Assembly (NCBI RefSeq): GCF_004801255.1
Contig: NZ_CP036295.1
Span: 372,001 to 436,000 of the forward strand
Direction of reading: 5' to 3'
Length of the DNA stretch: 64,000 nucleotides
Origin: Desulfovibrio desulfuricans
Lineage (GTDB): Bacteria; Desulfobacterota; Desulfovibrionia; Desulfovibrionales; Desulfovibrionaceae
In this document: one piece after another, positions 45,307-55,944 of the stretch
Layout: each line of letters begins with the position of its first letter
How positions within the stretch are numbered: the stretch's first letter is position 1
The notes under the pieces: generated by a model
Told to the model about the DNA's origin: nothing
Seen by the model: only the letters and a program-made list of their open reading frames with translations
Databases searched by the model: none
Program-made: the position numbers and the translations under genes

Positions 45307-45957
45307 CTAGTCTTTTTCCGTCCATTCGGTCTGCACGCGCATGATCACTTCCTGGATGGCAGGCAGCTGATCCTGCGGGCAGACGCCGATCAGGGGAGCG
45401 CTAGCGTCGATGTTTTCATTATACTTGAAGTAGACTGCGTAGATGACGCCCGCCGGGCCGACGTACTGCAGCGGAACCTCGCGCTTCATGCGCGACATGA
45501 TGAGCAGTTCCATGCCTTCGCGTACGGCCACAGACTGCGAATCGGCAGCGCGTATCTTTTTGTCCACCTCAGGTGTGAAGTAGTACTTGGCCCGTTCAGG
45601 CGCAACAAAAAGATGCAGGGCTTTTTGCAGCAGGATGCGTTCAACCTCGGCGCGGGTCAGCATGTGGCGAACCACGGCCAGGGGCGTGCCTGCCTCGACA
45701 AACGCGCCCTCAAGCTCGGTGTGCAGCTGGCTGATCTCGCCTTTTTCGTTGGCGCAGATGGCCTTGGGGTTGCGCTCGCGCTCAAGCGTGGCGATGAGCG
45801 TGCCCGGTTTTTCCTTCCACTGGCCCTGCGGCCCAACGACCTTGTCGCCCTGTTTTATGCCCGCAAAAGTCACCTTGCCCGTGTGGGGCGTGCTGATGAC
45901 GATCTCGCGGTAGGGAGAAGCCTTTATCTCGTCCAGCAGTGAAGATATGTTTATCAT
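45307..45957 (-). CDS. Biotinyl/lipoyl-fold carrier-like protein lacking the modified lysine
   Basis: 216 residues. The first 105 residues thread onto the biotin carrier fold: EIVISTPHTGKVTF, then TLERERNPKAICANEKGEI, then EGAFVEAGTPLAVV. In carrier proteins the second segment reads EAMKM-x4-I-A. Here Arg62 sits where the biotinylated lysine should be. The remaining 110 residues are not recognised. It is on the same strand and just downstream of the carboxyltransferase fusion and biotin carboxylase. It may be a structural or regulatory subunit, or a decayed carrier; a true carrier would then be encoded elsewhere. Confidence 0.68.
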   Translation of the reverse strand: MINISSLLDEIKASPYREIVISTPHTGKVTFAGIKQGDKVVGPQGQWKEKPGTLIATLERERNPKAICANEKGEISQLHTELEGAFVEAGTPLAVVRHMLTRAEVERILLQKALHLFVAPERAKYYFTPEVDKKIRAADSQSVAVREGMELLIMSRMKREVPLQYVGPAGVIYAVYFKYNENIDASAPLIGVCPQDQLPAIQEVIMRVQTEWTEKD

Positions 45958-46103
45958 GCTTGGGTCCGTTAAGCGTTATATATTGGCGACGCTCCGGCGG
46001 GCAGGGGGGCTGCCCCTGAGCCTCCGGCGCGGATGGCGACCGGAGTGTTTCCGGCCGCCGCGTCACTCGGAATGTTGTTTCGCAGTCCGCGCGCAGCCTG
46101 CCG

Positions 46104-48359
46104 TTACCTGTAATACAGGTTTCTGCCGCCAATGGTCAGCAGGGCCTGCTTGAGGTTTGCGCGTACTTCCCGCCTGTCCCAGATGCCCTGAATATGCCCG
46201 CGCGAAAGGGCGCGGTACGAGCGGTGGTACTTGGGCGGGATGTCCATGCCCGTGGTTTCCTTGATGACGCCCGGTCCGGCAAAACCGATGTTGGACGAGC
46301 GCACGGCAAACTGGTAGGGCGAGCAGCCCAAAAAGCTGGCCACGGGACCGGCAAAGGAGTTGGTGTCGTACAGCACCATGTACAGGCCGCCGGATTCAAT
46401 ATAGCGGCGCACGGCCACCGTGCAGCGGGGCATCTGGATAACGCCGTGCGTGCCCTCCTGAATGCGGATGCCCGCCGTGCCGTGCACGTAAGCCAGGAAG
46501 GGATAGCGCTTCTTGGCCGCCCGTTGGGCCGCCTCCACAAACTTGTAGCCTTCGGCCGCGCCCACGGAGCCGCCGCGGAAGGTGCCCATAAGCATGGCGA
46601 CAACCATCTTGGTATTGTCGATGCGGGCTTCAAAGGTCATGCAGCCGCTCTTGGCCCCGGTCTTCTTTTGCGCGTCGAGGATCCGGTCGCTGAAGTTGGG
46701 GAAATCAAGGGGGTTGCCCGCTTCGATCTCGCTGTTGAATTCAAAGACGGAGCCGAGGTCAAAGACGTTTTTTACATACCATTCCGGCTCCATGGGAAAA
46801 TGGTAGCCGCAGTGGCTGCACACGCCCGCAAATTCGGCAAACAGGTCGGGCCCCCACAAATCCAGGCAGCCATATGCGGCGCTGTTGGGGCAGGTAATGG
46901 CCCGGTCAACCTTGTAGCGCGGCGAAATGTAGTTCCACCGGCTGCGGCGGCCATCGTCCGACCATGTGGAAAGAGCTGTGAGTTCTTTGGCCTTGCTGTT
47001 TTCCGCCTTGGCGCTGGGCAGCTTGCGGGTGAGCTTGTGCCAGGGGGCCAGCAGGCGACCCTTGAACACTTCCCACTCGTTGTCGATTTCTTCCATAAAG
47101 GTGCGGATGCGCCTCTGGTGCTTGCGGTAAAAATCGTACTTGAAGCTGACCCACGGCTTGCTGATCCAGTCCCATGTGGCGACGGCCATCTTGGTAAACA
47201 GGGGCCGCTTGTCCCGGGCCGCCTGACGCGAGAGCCGCAAAAACTTTTGCTGGCGGCGTTCGCGCAGCCTGTCCTTGGCGGCGGAGCTGAGGCCCCAACG
47301 GGTGTACATTTCATCAAGGTTGGCGTCGGGCTTGCGCACGCGGGCCAGCGCCAGCCCCTTGAGGCCGGGCATGGTGCGGGTGGAGATGACCACCTCGTCG
47401 GTGGCGCGCAGCACTTCCTGCCGCAGGTTGCGGAAAAAGTCGAAGTGCCAGGGGCGCGCGCCCAGAGGCGGCTCCTGCACCACGCGGTCGATATAGCCAA
47501 ACTTGAGGTTGTCCTGCGCCGTCATCTTGAGGTTGGTGGCGCAGCTCTCGATAAGCTCGGGCGTGGCGCGCTGACCGCCCTTGATGCGGCCCTCGATGGC
47601 TGCGGCGCCCTCGGGCGAAATAACCGAGTAGTAGCCGTGCGACAGCATCAGGCGCTTGTCGGCAAGACCGATGGCCTCGGCGCCGCCCGATCCGCCCTCG
47701 GAAATAACGGCGATAACGGGCACGCGCAGGCCTGCCATGCAATAGATGTTGCGGGCGATCTGCTGGGCCGCGCCGGGGTAGTCCTCAATGGGAAACGAGC
47801 CGGGCGTAAAAATATAGGTGTGTACTGGTATGCCTTCGGTCTCGGCCACGCGCATGTACTGCTGCGCCTTGGCGTTGCCCCAGGGCTTGACCGAGCCGCC
47901 GTTGCGGAATTCCGCCCCGTGGCCCTTTTCCTGCCCGATGACCATCACCGACTGCGTGTAGGTTTTTTTGCCCCGGCGGCGGGTGATGACCGCGCGGGCA
48001 ATAAGCATGCTGGGGTCGAGGCTGTGCTCGTCCTGTCCGCCCACTTCGGTAAAGTTGTCGTAGACGTTTTCGAGAATATCGCGCAGGCAGATGCGCTGCG
48101 AGTGGCGCACAATGCGCACCTTGTCCATGGGCGTGATGCTGCCCTCAAGCCGCCGTTCCACGTAGTTGAAGAGGTCTTCAACCGTGGCCAGCTCGGCATA
48201 GGGGTCCTCCACCGTGCCCGAACGTACGCGGGCGGTGAAGGCGGCAAGCTTTTCTTCAAGCAGGTCGGCGTTGTCCTTGTGCTTGCCAGCGAATATGTCC
48301 ACCAGATAGGTCAGCCTGTCGCGCAGGCTCTGGATGCGTTTTTCGATGTTGTTGTCCAT
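46104..48359 (-). CDS. Fused acyl-CoA carboxyltransferase, AccA-like then AccD-like
   Basis: 751 residues. Residues about 1-330 resemble the alpha subunit: an N-terminal helical hairpin, then IGQEKGHG, then GGSGGAEAIGLADKRLML and ISPEGAAAI. After a basic linker, residues about 470-751 resemble the beta subunit: an atypical zinc ribbon (one Cys pair spread as CPNSAAYGC, the other CSHCGYHF), then GTFRGGSVGAAEGYKF and YVHGTAGIRIQEGTHG. The domain order is alpha-beta. With the biotin carboxylase upstream it should make malonyl-CoA or a similar product. No clear Shine-Dalgarno is seen at 48359. Confidence 0.86.
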   Translation of the reverse strand: MDNNIEKRIQSLRDRLTYLVDIFAGKHKDNADLLEEKLAAFTARVRSGTVEDPYAELATVEDLFNYVERRLEGSITPMDKVRIVRHSQRICLRDILENVYDNFTEVGGQDEHSLDPSMLIARAVITRRRGKKTYTQSVMVIGQEKGHGAEFRNGGSVKPWGNAKAQQYMRVAETEGIPVHTYIFTPGSFPIEDYPGAAQQIARNIYCMAGLRVPVIAVISEGGSGGAEAIGLADKRLMLSHGYYSVISPEGAAAIEGRIKGGQRATPELIESCATNLKMTAQDNLKFGYIDRVVQEPPLGARPWHFDFFRNLRQEVLRATDEVVISTRTMPGLKGLALARVRKPDANLDEMYTRWGLSSAAKDRLRERRQQKFLRLSRQAARDKRPLFTKMAVATWDWISKPWVSFKYDFYRKHQRRIRTFMEEIDNEWEVFKGRLLAPWHKLTRKLPSAKAENSKAKELTALSTWSDDGRRSRWNYISPRYKVDRAITCPNSAAYGCLDLWGPDLFAEFAGVCSHCGYHFPMEPEWYVKNVFDLGSVFEFNSEIEAGNPLDFPNFSDRILDAQKKTGAKSGCMTFEARIDNTKMVVAMLMGTFRGGSVGAAEGYKFVEAAQRAAKKRYPFLAYVHGTAGIRIQEGTHGVIQMPRCTVAVRRYIESGGLYMVLYDTNSFAGPVASFLGCSPYQFAVRSSNIGFAGPGVIKETTGMDIPPKYHRSYRALSRGHIQGIWDRREVRANLKQALLTIGGRNLYYR

Positions 48360-48563
48360 AGTATATTGGGGCCAGCTAGACTGGTTTTTTTAGGTAGGCG
48401 AAATCCCCGAAGTTCAGGGCGGCCAATGGGTTGTCTGCCGGCAACCGTCCCCTGCGCGGGCGCGGACGCGCCGCCCTCGTCGCAACGCGTCGGTCTGCGA
48501 CGGGTGCGCTCGCCTGCGGCGGCAAGTGGGTGGACGATGCCTTGTTCATGGGCTGGTTCCCTG

Positions 48564-50003
48564 TCAGAAACGCAGGATGCGTTCTGTGTTGGCCGCAAGG
48601 AAGTTGACGTTGGACTTCAGTTCCTCGCCGGAGGCGTTGTGCCCTTCGAGCCGCAGATCACGCAAAAATTCAAGGCCGCGCGCCTTGGCCTCCTCAAGGT
48701 CTTTGCCCCAGATGATGGCAAGCGCCAGGTTGGGGTCAAATTCCGTAGGGATTTCATACGGCTCGGTGGTGGGAACATGGGTGAGCATGGTCAGCCATGG
48801 CTGTTCTTTCCAGCCAAAACGCTCGATGCGCCCCACCCAGGGGGTGAAGTTGTTGTCGGGGTCTTCGGCGATGAGGCGGTATTCTATGCCCAGCCCCTCA
48901 AAGGTAATGTCCGCCTGCCCGTAGCCCAGCGGCTCGCCAAGGCCGATGCGTATCTGCTCGGCGATCAGGTCCACGTCGCCTTGGCCGCCCACCCGCGAGA
49001 TGCGCGCCGAAACGCCGTTCTCGACCTGGATGCGCGTGTTCACCTCCATAAGGAAGGGTTCGCCCTTGCGGGTGACAATCCACTCCCATGTGCCCACGTT
49101 GTCATAGCCCACCTTGCGGGCCATGGTCAGGGAGTAGTCCACAATGTCGCGCAGCACCTTGCCCGCGTCAAAGGTGTACTTGAGTTCGTCGGGCGCAAAA
49201 CCGGGCGCGATCTCGATGCGTTTTTGACGGCCGGTGGACTGTATGGAGCAGTTGCGCGTGCCAAAGTGCACGGGGTTCTGCCCTGAACGGTCGGAAACCA
49301 CCTGTACTTCAAGGTGGTTAAAGTCGATGATGCGCTGCTCGATGAGCACGCCTTCGTCCTTGAACTGGCGCAGGGCGTAGCTGCGTATGCGGCGGTAGAC
49401 CGAGCGGAACTGGTCCGGGTCGTACACTTCCTCAATGCCCATGCCGCCGCCGCCCGCCGATGCCTTGACCAGCACCAGGGGGCGCTTGATGCCCTGCTGG
49501 TCCTGAAATTCAAACACGCTCTTGGCGATGCGCTCGGCTTCCATCTCATCATAGATGGGGCGGTCCGAGCCGGGCACGGTGGGCACGCCCAGGCTGCGGG
49601 CCAGACGCTTGGTGTTGATTTTGTCGCCCAGCTCGCGGATGATTTTCCACGAGGGGCCGATAAAGATGAGTTTCCGGTCGCGTTTGGTCACGCGGCGTGC
49701 AAAACGAAAATCCTCGGCAAAAAAGCCGTAGCCGGGATGCACGGCGGTGCAGCCCGCCTCATCGGCCACAGCCATGAGTTCGTTGGCGTCGTGGTACGAC
49801 GAAACGCGAAAAAGGCTTTTTTCTCCGCCTTGTTCGCGCGCCAGACGCACATGGCCCGAGGCCGCGTCTTCAGCTGTAAAAATGGCGGCAAAGGCCACTC
49901 CCAGCTTGCGGCAGGCGCGCATGATGCGCATGGCGATTTCGCCACGGTTGGCCACCAGAATTTTGTGCTTTTGCAGGGGAATGCTTTCCTGAGCTTTGTC
50001 CAA
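48564..50003 (-). CDS. Biotin carboxylase-like ATP-grasp subunit (divergent)
   Basis: 479 residues. KILVANRGEIAMRIMRACRKLG opens the N-domain, then HPGYGFFAEDFRFA, the glycine-rich loop KASAGGGGMGI and the ATP-grasp core FLMEVNTRIQVENGVSARISRV. The usual sequence there is QVEHPVTE, so His is replaced by Asn and an insertion follows. The frame has no ATG at its beginning; the start is TTG at 50003, six bases after AGGGAG. It is the first gene of the carboxylase set, 204 bases before the carboxyltransferase. A full carboxylase needs a biotin carrier that I do not see here. Confidence 0.88.
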   Translation of the reverse strand: MDKAQESIPLQKHKILVANRGEIAMRIMRACRKLGVAFAAIFTAEDAASGHVRLAREQGGEKSLFRVSSYHDANELMAVADEAGCTAVHPGYGFFAEDFRFARRVTKRDRKLIFIGPSWKIIRELGDKINTKRLARSLGVPTVPGSDRPIYDEMEAERIAKSVFEFQDQQGIKRPLVLVKASAGGGGMGIEEVYDPDQFRSVYRRIRSYALRQFKDEGVLIEQRIIDFNHLEVQVVSDRSGQNPVHFGTRNCSIQSTGRQKRIEIAPGFAPDELKYTFDAGKVLRDIVDYSLTMARKVGYDNVGTWEWIVTRKGEPFLMEVNTRIQVENGVSARISRVGGQGDVDLIAEQIRIGLGEPLGYGQADITFEGLGIEYRLIAEDPDNNFTPWVGRIERFGWKEQPWLTMLTHVPTTEPYEIPTEFDPNLALAIIWGKDLEEAKARGLEFLRDLRLEGHNASGEELKSNVNFLAANTERILRF

Positions 50004-50328
50004 GCCTGTCTCCCTATTAACTTGCTCTTTTTTGTGTTGGTTTATGTCCGGCCCGGCCCCGGGTGCCTGTGGGGGCGGGCGGCGTATCCGAAGTTTGGAT
50101 TTGCATCGCGGGATGTTACGGTTATGGGTCGCAGCCCGTTACCCCCTTGTGGGGGGACGATTGGCGGGCTATACAGACATTGCATCCGCACCTCATACCC
50201 GCTTTTGGCGCGAAAATCCACTCGCGCAGAGGCGGCCCCGCACAAAAAGCCGCGCAGCGGCAAAGGAACGCGCGGCGCGGATTGCGGCCTGTCTGCAGAC
50301 CACTGAGCTGATTTCAGGAGACGATTTT
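50004..50328. other. Divergent region between the biotin carboxylase and phosphorylase genes
   Basis: No gene supported, although an in-frame extension of the phosphorylase frame runs through it without a ribosome site. It holds the candidate phosphorylase promoter at 50147-50175. Otherwise GC-rich with nothing definite. Confidence 0.5.
50147..50175 (+). promoter_or_regulatory. Candidate promoter for the purine nucleoside phosphorylase gene
   Basis: TTGTGG (50147-50152), 17-base spacer, TATACA (50170-50175). Moderate match only. Confidence 0.4.
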
Positions 50329-51240
50329 ATGCAAAATTTTCAGGATGTCCAGCGTGCCGCCGCAGCCCTGCGCGAGGCCATTCAGGCTTCCCATGGCGCA
50401 TCTTCATTGCCTTTGGGAGCACGCAGACTCGACAACAACGCCTCTCCTGAAGCCGACGCGCCCATCGGCATCGTGCTGGGCACGGGGCTTTCATGCATGG
50501 TCGAGCGGCTGCAGGACCGCCTGGTCGTGCCGTATGCCGACCTGCCGGGCTTTCCCGCTTCAAGCGTCGAGGGGCACGCCGGAGCCTTTGTGTGGGGGCG
50601 GTTTCCCGGGGCCTGCGACGAGGATGACTGCGTGGGCCGCTACGCGCTTATCCAGCAGGGCCGGTGCCACCTGTACGAGGGGCGCACGCCCGCCGAGGTG
50701 TGCATGGGCGTGCGGGTCATGGCGCTTCTGGGCGTTAAAACCCTCGTCATCACCAACGCCGCAGGCGGGCTCAACCCCCAGTTTGACGCGGGTGGCATCA
50801 TGTGCATGAGCGACATTATCAACCATACCGGGCATTCGCCGCTGACGGGCGTGAATGTTGACGACTGGGGGCCGCGCTTCCCCGACATGTGTGCCCCGCT
50901 GGACGCGGACCTGCGCGCTCTGGCGCTTGAGACCGCCGCCAAGATGGGCCTGCGCCTTGAGCGCGGCGTGTACATAGGCGTGCACGGGCCGGAGATGGAA
51001 ACCCCGGCGGAGACCCGCATGTACCGACAGTGGGGGGCCGATGCCGTGGGCATGAGCACCGTGCTCGAAATCATCGCCGCGCGTCATATGGGCATGCGGG
51101 TGCTGGGCCTTTCGTGTTTGACCAATAAAAATTTGCCTGACTGCATGACCCCGGCTCCCTTGGAAGAAATTTTGGCAATGGCCGCAGTAACAGGCAAAAA
51201 TCTGGGGCGGCTCATCAGGGCCATGGTGACAAAACTCTGA
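50329..51240 (+). CDS. Purine nucleoside phosphorylase (trimeric class)
   Basis: 303 residues. Cleaves purine nucleosides with phosphate for salvage. The phosphate-binding GIVLGTGLS, the family motif GRCHLYEG, VITNAAGGLN and the late GADAVGMSTVLEIIAARHMGM are present. Pattern fits the PunA/XapA class acting on inosine and guanosine, though methylthioadenosine phosphorylases share several motifs. The start at 50329 (MQNFQDVQR) follows CAGGAGACG. An internal acidic insertion (PGACDEDDCVGR) is unusual. Confidence 0.92.
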   Translation: MQNFQDVQRAAAALREAIQASHGASSLPLGARRLDNNASPEADAPIGIVLGTGLSCMVERLQDRLVVPYADLPGFPASSVEGHAGAFVWGRFPGACDEDDCVGRYALIQQGRCHLYEGRTPAEVCMGVRVMALLGVKTLVITNAAGGLNPQFDAGGIMCMSDIINHTGHSPLTGVNVDDWGPRFPDMCAPLDADLRALALETAAKMGLRLERGVYIGVHGPEMETPAETRMYRQWGADAVGMSTVLEIIAARHMGMRVLGLSCLTNKNLPDCMTPAPLEEILAMAAVTGKNLGRLIRAMVTKL

Positions 51241-51421
51241 AAAATGCGTAAAAGCGCGGCCCGGACATCATTAAAAAAAAGCAATACCGACTGCCGGTTT
51301 GTCCCCCTGCCTGCGTCGGCCTCATCCCGACGCTGATCTGCCGCAGCTTTGCTGCCAGTCGGAATCTCCCCTGGCGGGGAACAAAACCGCACTACCCAGT
51401 GTTTTTTAAGGGCAAAAAGCC

Positions 51422-53251
<1,830 letters not shown>

Positions 53252-53301
53252 ATTGCACGGCAGACCGTACGCACTGCGCGTCTGCACCCCATATTGGTTT
53301 G

Positions 53302-53338
53302 ACAAAGCCGCCGGACATTGCCCGGCGGCTTTGTTGTT
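53302..53338 (+). terminator. Terminator after typA
   Basis: ACAAAGCCGCCGG (53302-53314) pairs with CCGGCGGCTTTGT (53322-53334), 13 bp, followed by TGTTGT. It lies 50 bases past the typA stop. Confidence 0.85.
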
Positions 53339-53785
53339 GTATGCCGCACAGTGGGCCGCGCGTGCAGCCAACAAACCGTATTTTTTTTATTTTATCTATG
53401 TTGACTGACAGGTTGCAACCTGCGCTGCATGCGCCCAGCTCATATATAATGGGTGTTCTCTACTATTTTTGTAACTATGCAATATTATATTGTTTGAGTA
53501 TTCAAATTCGCATGCTTGCAAAATATAAATTTACTATCATGTATCGGTTCGCTGAAAAAAGTTGCACTTATTTGCGTATTATTTTTAATAAGACATCTCC
53601 GGTATAGCTCTTAAAAACACATATAATAAAAAAATAAAGTATTATTGACTTTTTATTATTTTTTTTACAGGCTCGTCATCCCCCCAGACTTGGTAGTTGG
53701 TACACTAGTGTAATCTGTAATTGATTATCAACAGCTCTTTTCTGAGCAGCGTTGCGGCGCCAAGATATGCTTGAGAGAGGTGATT
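53339..53785. other. AT-rich intergenic stretch before the tandem-Cache gene
   Basis: No gene seen. By hand count 53461-53640 is about 26% G+C, against an otherwise GC-rich window. It contains a perfect 14-base palindrome CAGGTTGCAACCTG (53409-53422), a TATAAT at 53445-53450 without a spaced -35 box, many A/T tracts, and a perfect 12-base palindrome TACACTAGTGTA (53701-53712) about 75 bases before the next start. It may be a strongly regulated or silenced promoter region, or the scar of acquired DNA. Confidence 0.55.
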
Positions 53786-55828
53786 GTGCGCGACCACGAT
53801 GCGTCCGGAAGAGAAGCCGCCGGGCAGCTGATTCCTTTTATGCCCGACATCAGGCGCTGCCACACGGTTTTTGCGCAGCTGGAGCGGCAGTGGACATGGA
53901 TAGCCCTGACGGGAAAAATCAACTGCAATGCCATTGCCGCCACCCTGTTTGATTTCATCTTTAAAACCCGCGACACCTTTGGCCTGCTGCGTCAGGACAT
54001 GACAACCATGCTGGCGGAAAAGCTGCTTGAAAAAGCCGTGCGCGAAATGTCGCCCGTGGCTCAGGTGGTCATGGACATCATCAAGCGCAATCTGTACGAG
54101 CGCACGGCTGATGTAAGCTTTTTGGCCACAGACGGCGAAATTGCGGGCTTTCTGCAGGGCAGGTCCTGCGATGTGGCCGGGCTGCGTAACCGGCTGGCCG
54201 CCTATCGCGCCAAGTACAGCGTTTACCGGGATATCCTGGTGCTGGACACGCAGGGCACGGTACGCGTGCAGCTTGACGCCGGCAGGCCAGTGCGCGCGTC
54301 TGTCGATCCGCTTGTCAGGCAAACGCTGTGCGCGCAGGGCTTTGTGGAAACCTTCCGTCCCACCGACCTGTCGCCAGATGGCCGGGCGGCGCTGGTGTAT
54401 TCGCACGTTATCCGTGCGGAGGGCGCGGCCGAACCGCTGGGCCTGCTGTGCCTTGTCTTTGATATGGACGGCGAGGTGGCCGACCTGTTTGCGGGCATGG
54501 CCCGCTTTGCGCGGGATATGGTCATTCTGCTGCTGGACGACAGGGGCGAGGCCTTTGCCAGCAGCGATGCCCGGCAGGCCCCGGCGGGGCGCTCGTATGC
54601 CCCCACCCCTGCGGACAGCTTTGCCGTCAGCTCAACGGGCCGCAACACCACGCTGGCGGTATCGCGCCCGTCCGACGGCTATCAGGGCTACGAGGGGCAG
54701 GCCTGGCAAAGCCATGTGCTGCGCCCCGCGCAACGGGCTTTTGCCAGCAGGATCACTGAAGGGCTGGACGTTGCCCTGGTGCGGCGCGAGGCCGGGTTTT
54801 CGGCCCATCTGACCAATATTGAGGAGCAGGCCAGCGATGTCATGGGCGACCTGACGCTGGCCGCGCTCAACGGGCAGATCATGGCCGCCCGTCAAAGCGG
54901 CAATGCGCGCGATGACGAGCGCAAGGCTGCCCAGGCCCTGCCGCCCATTCTGGATGCGGTACGAAAAATGGGCATCGAGATGGAGCGTGAGTTCCACTAC
55001 TTTACCGATGGTCTGCTAAAAACCGTCACGGCCTCACGTCTCAACGACGCCTCGTTTCTGGCCTCCATTACGGTGGAAATAATGGACCGCAATCTGTACG
55101 AGCGGGCCAACGACTGCCGCTGGTGGGCGCTCACGCCCGACTTCCGGCGCATCTTGTCCCAGACTCAGGTTGACAAAACCGGTCTGGCCCGGCTTGAGAA
55201 CATACTGGAATACATCAACAGCTACTACACGGTGTATTCCAATCTTTTTCTCTACGACGCCCACGGCGTGGTAGTGGCCTGCTCGCAGGCTGCGGAACGG
55301 GGCCTCTACGGCCAGCAGGTAAATGAGGAATACGTGCGGCGCACGCTGGCGCTCAAGGATTCGGACGACTTTGCCGTGTCGCCCTTTCGCGCTACCGATC
55401 TGTACCGTCCCAGGGGCGGGGCGCAGGCAACCTATGTGTACAGCGCGCCCGTGTTTGCGCCAGAAGGCGGGCAGGCCGTGGGCGGCATAGGCATTGTTTT
55501 TGATTCGTTGCCGCAGTTTGCCGACATGCTGGGCGACACCCTGCCCAGGGACAGCAATGGCAATGTGGTTGCCGGGGCGGCGGGCTTTTTTGCCGAAGCG
55601 GGGGGAACCCTGGTGGCAGCTAGCGAGGATCACCTGCACCCAGGCGAAACGTGCCCGCTGCAGCCGCAATGGCAGGCTCTCGGGCAAGGCGAATGCCACT
55701 CGCAGCTCGAATCGGTCGACGGCGTGCTGTACGCCGTGGGCTGCGCCCGTTCGAGGGGCTATCGCGAGTACAAGCGCGATGGCCGTTACTGCAACGATGT
55801 GCTGTGCGTAATGCGTCTGCCCATTTAA
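53786..55828 (+). CDS. Soluble tandem-Cache sensory protein with MCP-like middle segment
   Basis: 680 residues, no signal peptide or membrane helix. Two Cache-like sensor units each begin with a matching helix: MDIIKRNLYERTADVSFLAT near residue 95 and VEIMDRNLYERANDCRWWAL near residue 430. Each continues with a YSVYRDILVLD or YTVYSNLFLYD strand. Between them, NIEEQASDVMGDLTLAALNGQIMAARQSG resembles a decayed chemoreceptor hairpin tip. The start GTG at 53786 has GAGAGG upstream; an in-frame TTG at 53771 is an alternative. It may be a cytoplasmic chemoreceptor-like sensor. Ligand unknown; no chemotaxis gene nearby. Confidence 0.75.
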   Translation: MRDHDASGREAAGQLIPFMPDIRRCHTVFAQLERQWTWIALTGKINCNAIAATLFDFIFKTRDTFGLLRQDMTTMLAEKLLEKAVREMSPVAQVVMDIIKRNLYERTADVSFLATDGEIAGFLQGRSCDVAGLRNRLAAYRAKYSVYRDILVLDTQGTVRVQLDAGRPVRASVDPLVRQTLCAQGFVETFRPTDLSPDGRAALVYSHVIRAEGAAEPLGLLCLVFDMDGEVADLFAGMARFARDMVILLLDDRGEAFASSDARQAPAGRSYAPTPADSFAVSSTGRNTTLAVSRPSDGYQGYEGQAWQSHVLRPAQRAFASRITEGLDVALVRREAGFSAHLTNIEEQASDVMGDLTLAALNGQIMAARQSGNARDDERKAAQALPPILDAVRKMGIEMEREFHYFTDGLLKTVTASRLNDASFLASITVEIMDRNLYERANDCRWWALTPDFRRILSQTQVDKTGLARLENILEYINSYYTVYSNLFLYDAHGVVVACSQAAERGLYGQQVNEEYVRRTLALKDSDDFAVSPFRATDLYRPRGGAQATYVYSAPVFAPEGGQAVGGIGIVFDSLPQFADMLGDTLPRDSNGNVVAGAAGFFAEAGGTLVAASEDHLHPGETCPLQPQWQALGQGECHSQLESVDGVLYAVGCARSRGYREYKRDGRYCNDVLCVMRLPI

Positions 55829-55860
55829 ATAAAGTACGTTTTTTGATCAGGGCTGCGACA

Positions 55861-55918
55861 AGGCCCGTTTTTGCTCCGGCGCGTCCACAGGACTGCGTGC
55901 CAGGGTAAAAACGGGCCT
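55861..55918. terminator. Convergent terminator between the Cache gene and thiM
   Basis: AGGCCCGTTTTT (55861-55872) pairs perfectly with AAAAACGGGCCT (55907-55918) around a 34-base loop. It sits between the ends of two convergent genes, with T- and A-runs in the stem. Confidence 0.65.
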
Positions 55919-55944
55919 GCTTTGTACGTAGCAAAGGCTGACAG

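Noticed and set aside
46194-49286. A 1030-codon plus-strand frame opposite the carboxylase genes
   Set aside because: Antisense to the carboxyltransferase fusion and biotin carboxylase, which have clear motifs; composition is that of a high-GC shadow.
49996-50328. N-terminal extension of the purine nucleoside phosphorylase frame
   Set aside because: No ribosome site, Arg/Ala-rich composition and a strong AGGAG before the ATG at 50329 point to the shorter protein.
53339-53785. A tRNA gene or insertion-sequence remnant in the AT-rich gap
   Set aside because: No cloverleaf, T-loop sequence, transposase fragment or terminal inverted repeats with target duplication could be found.
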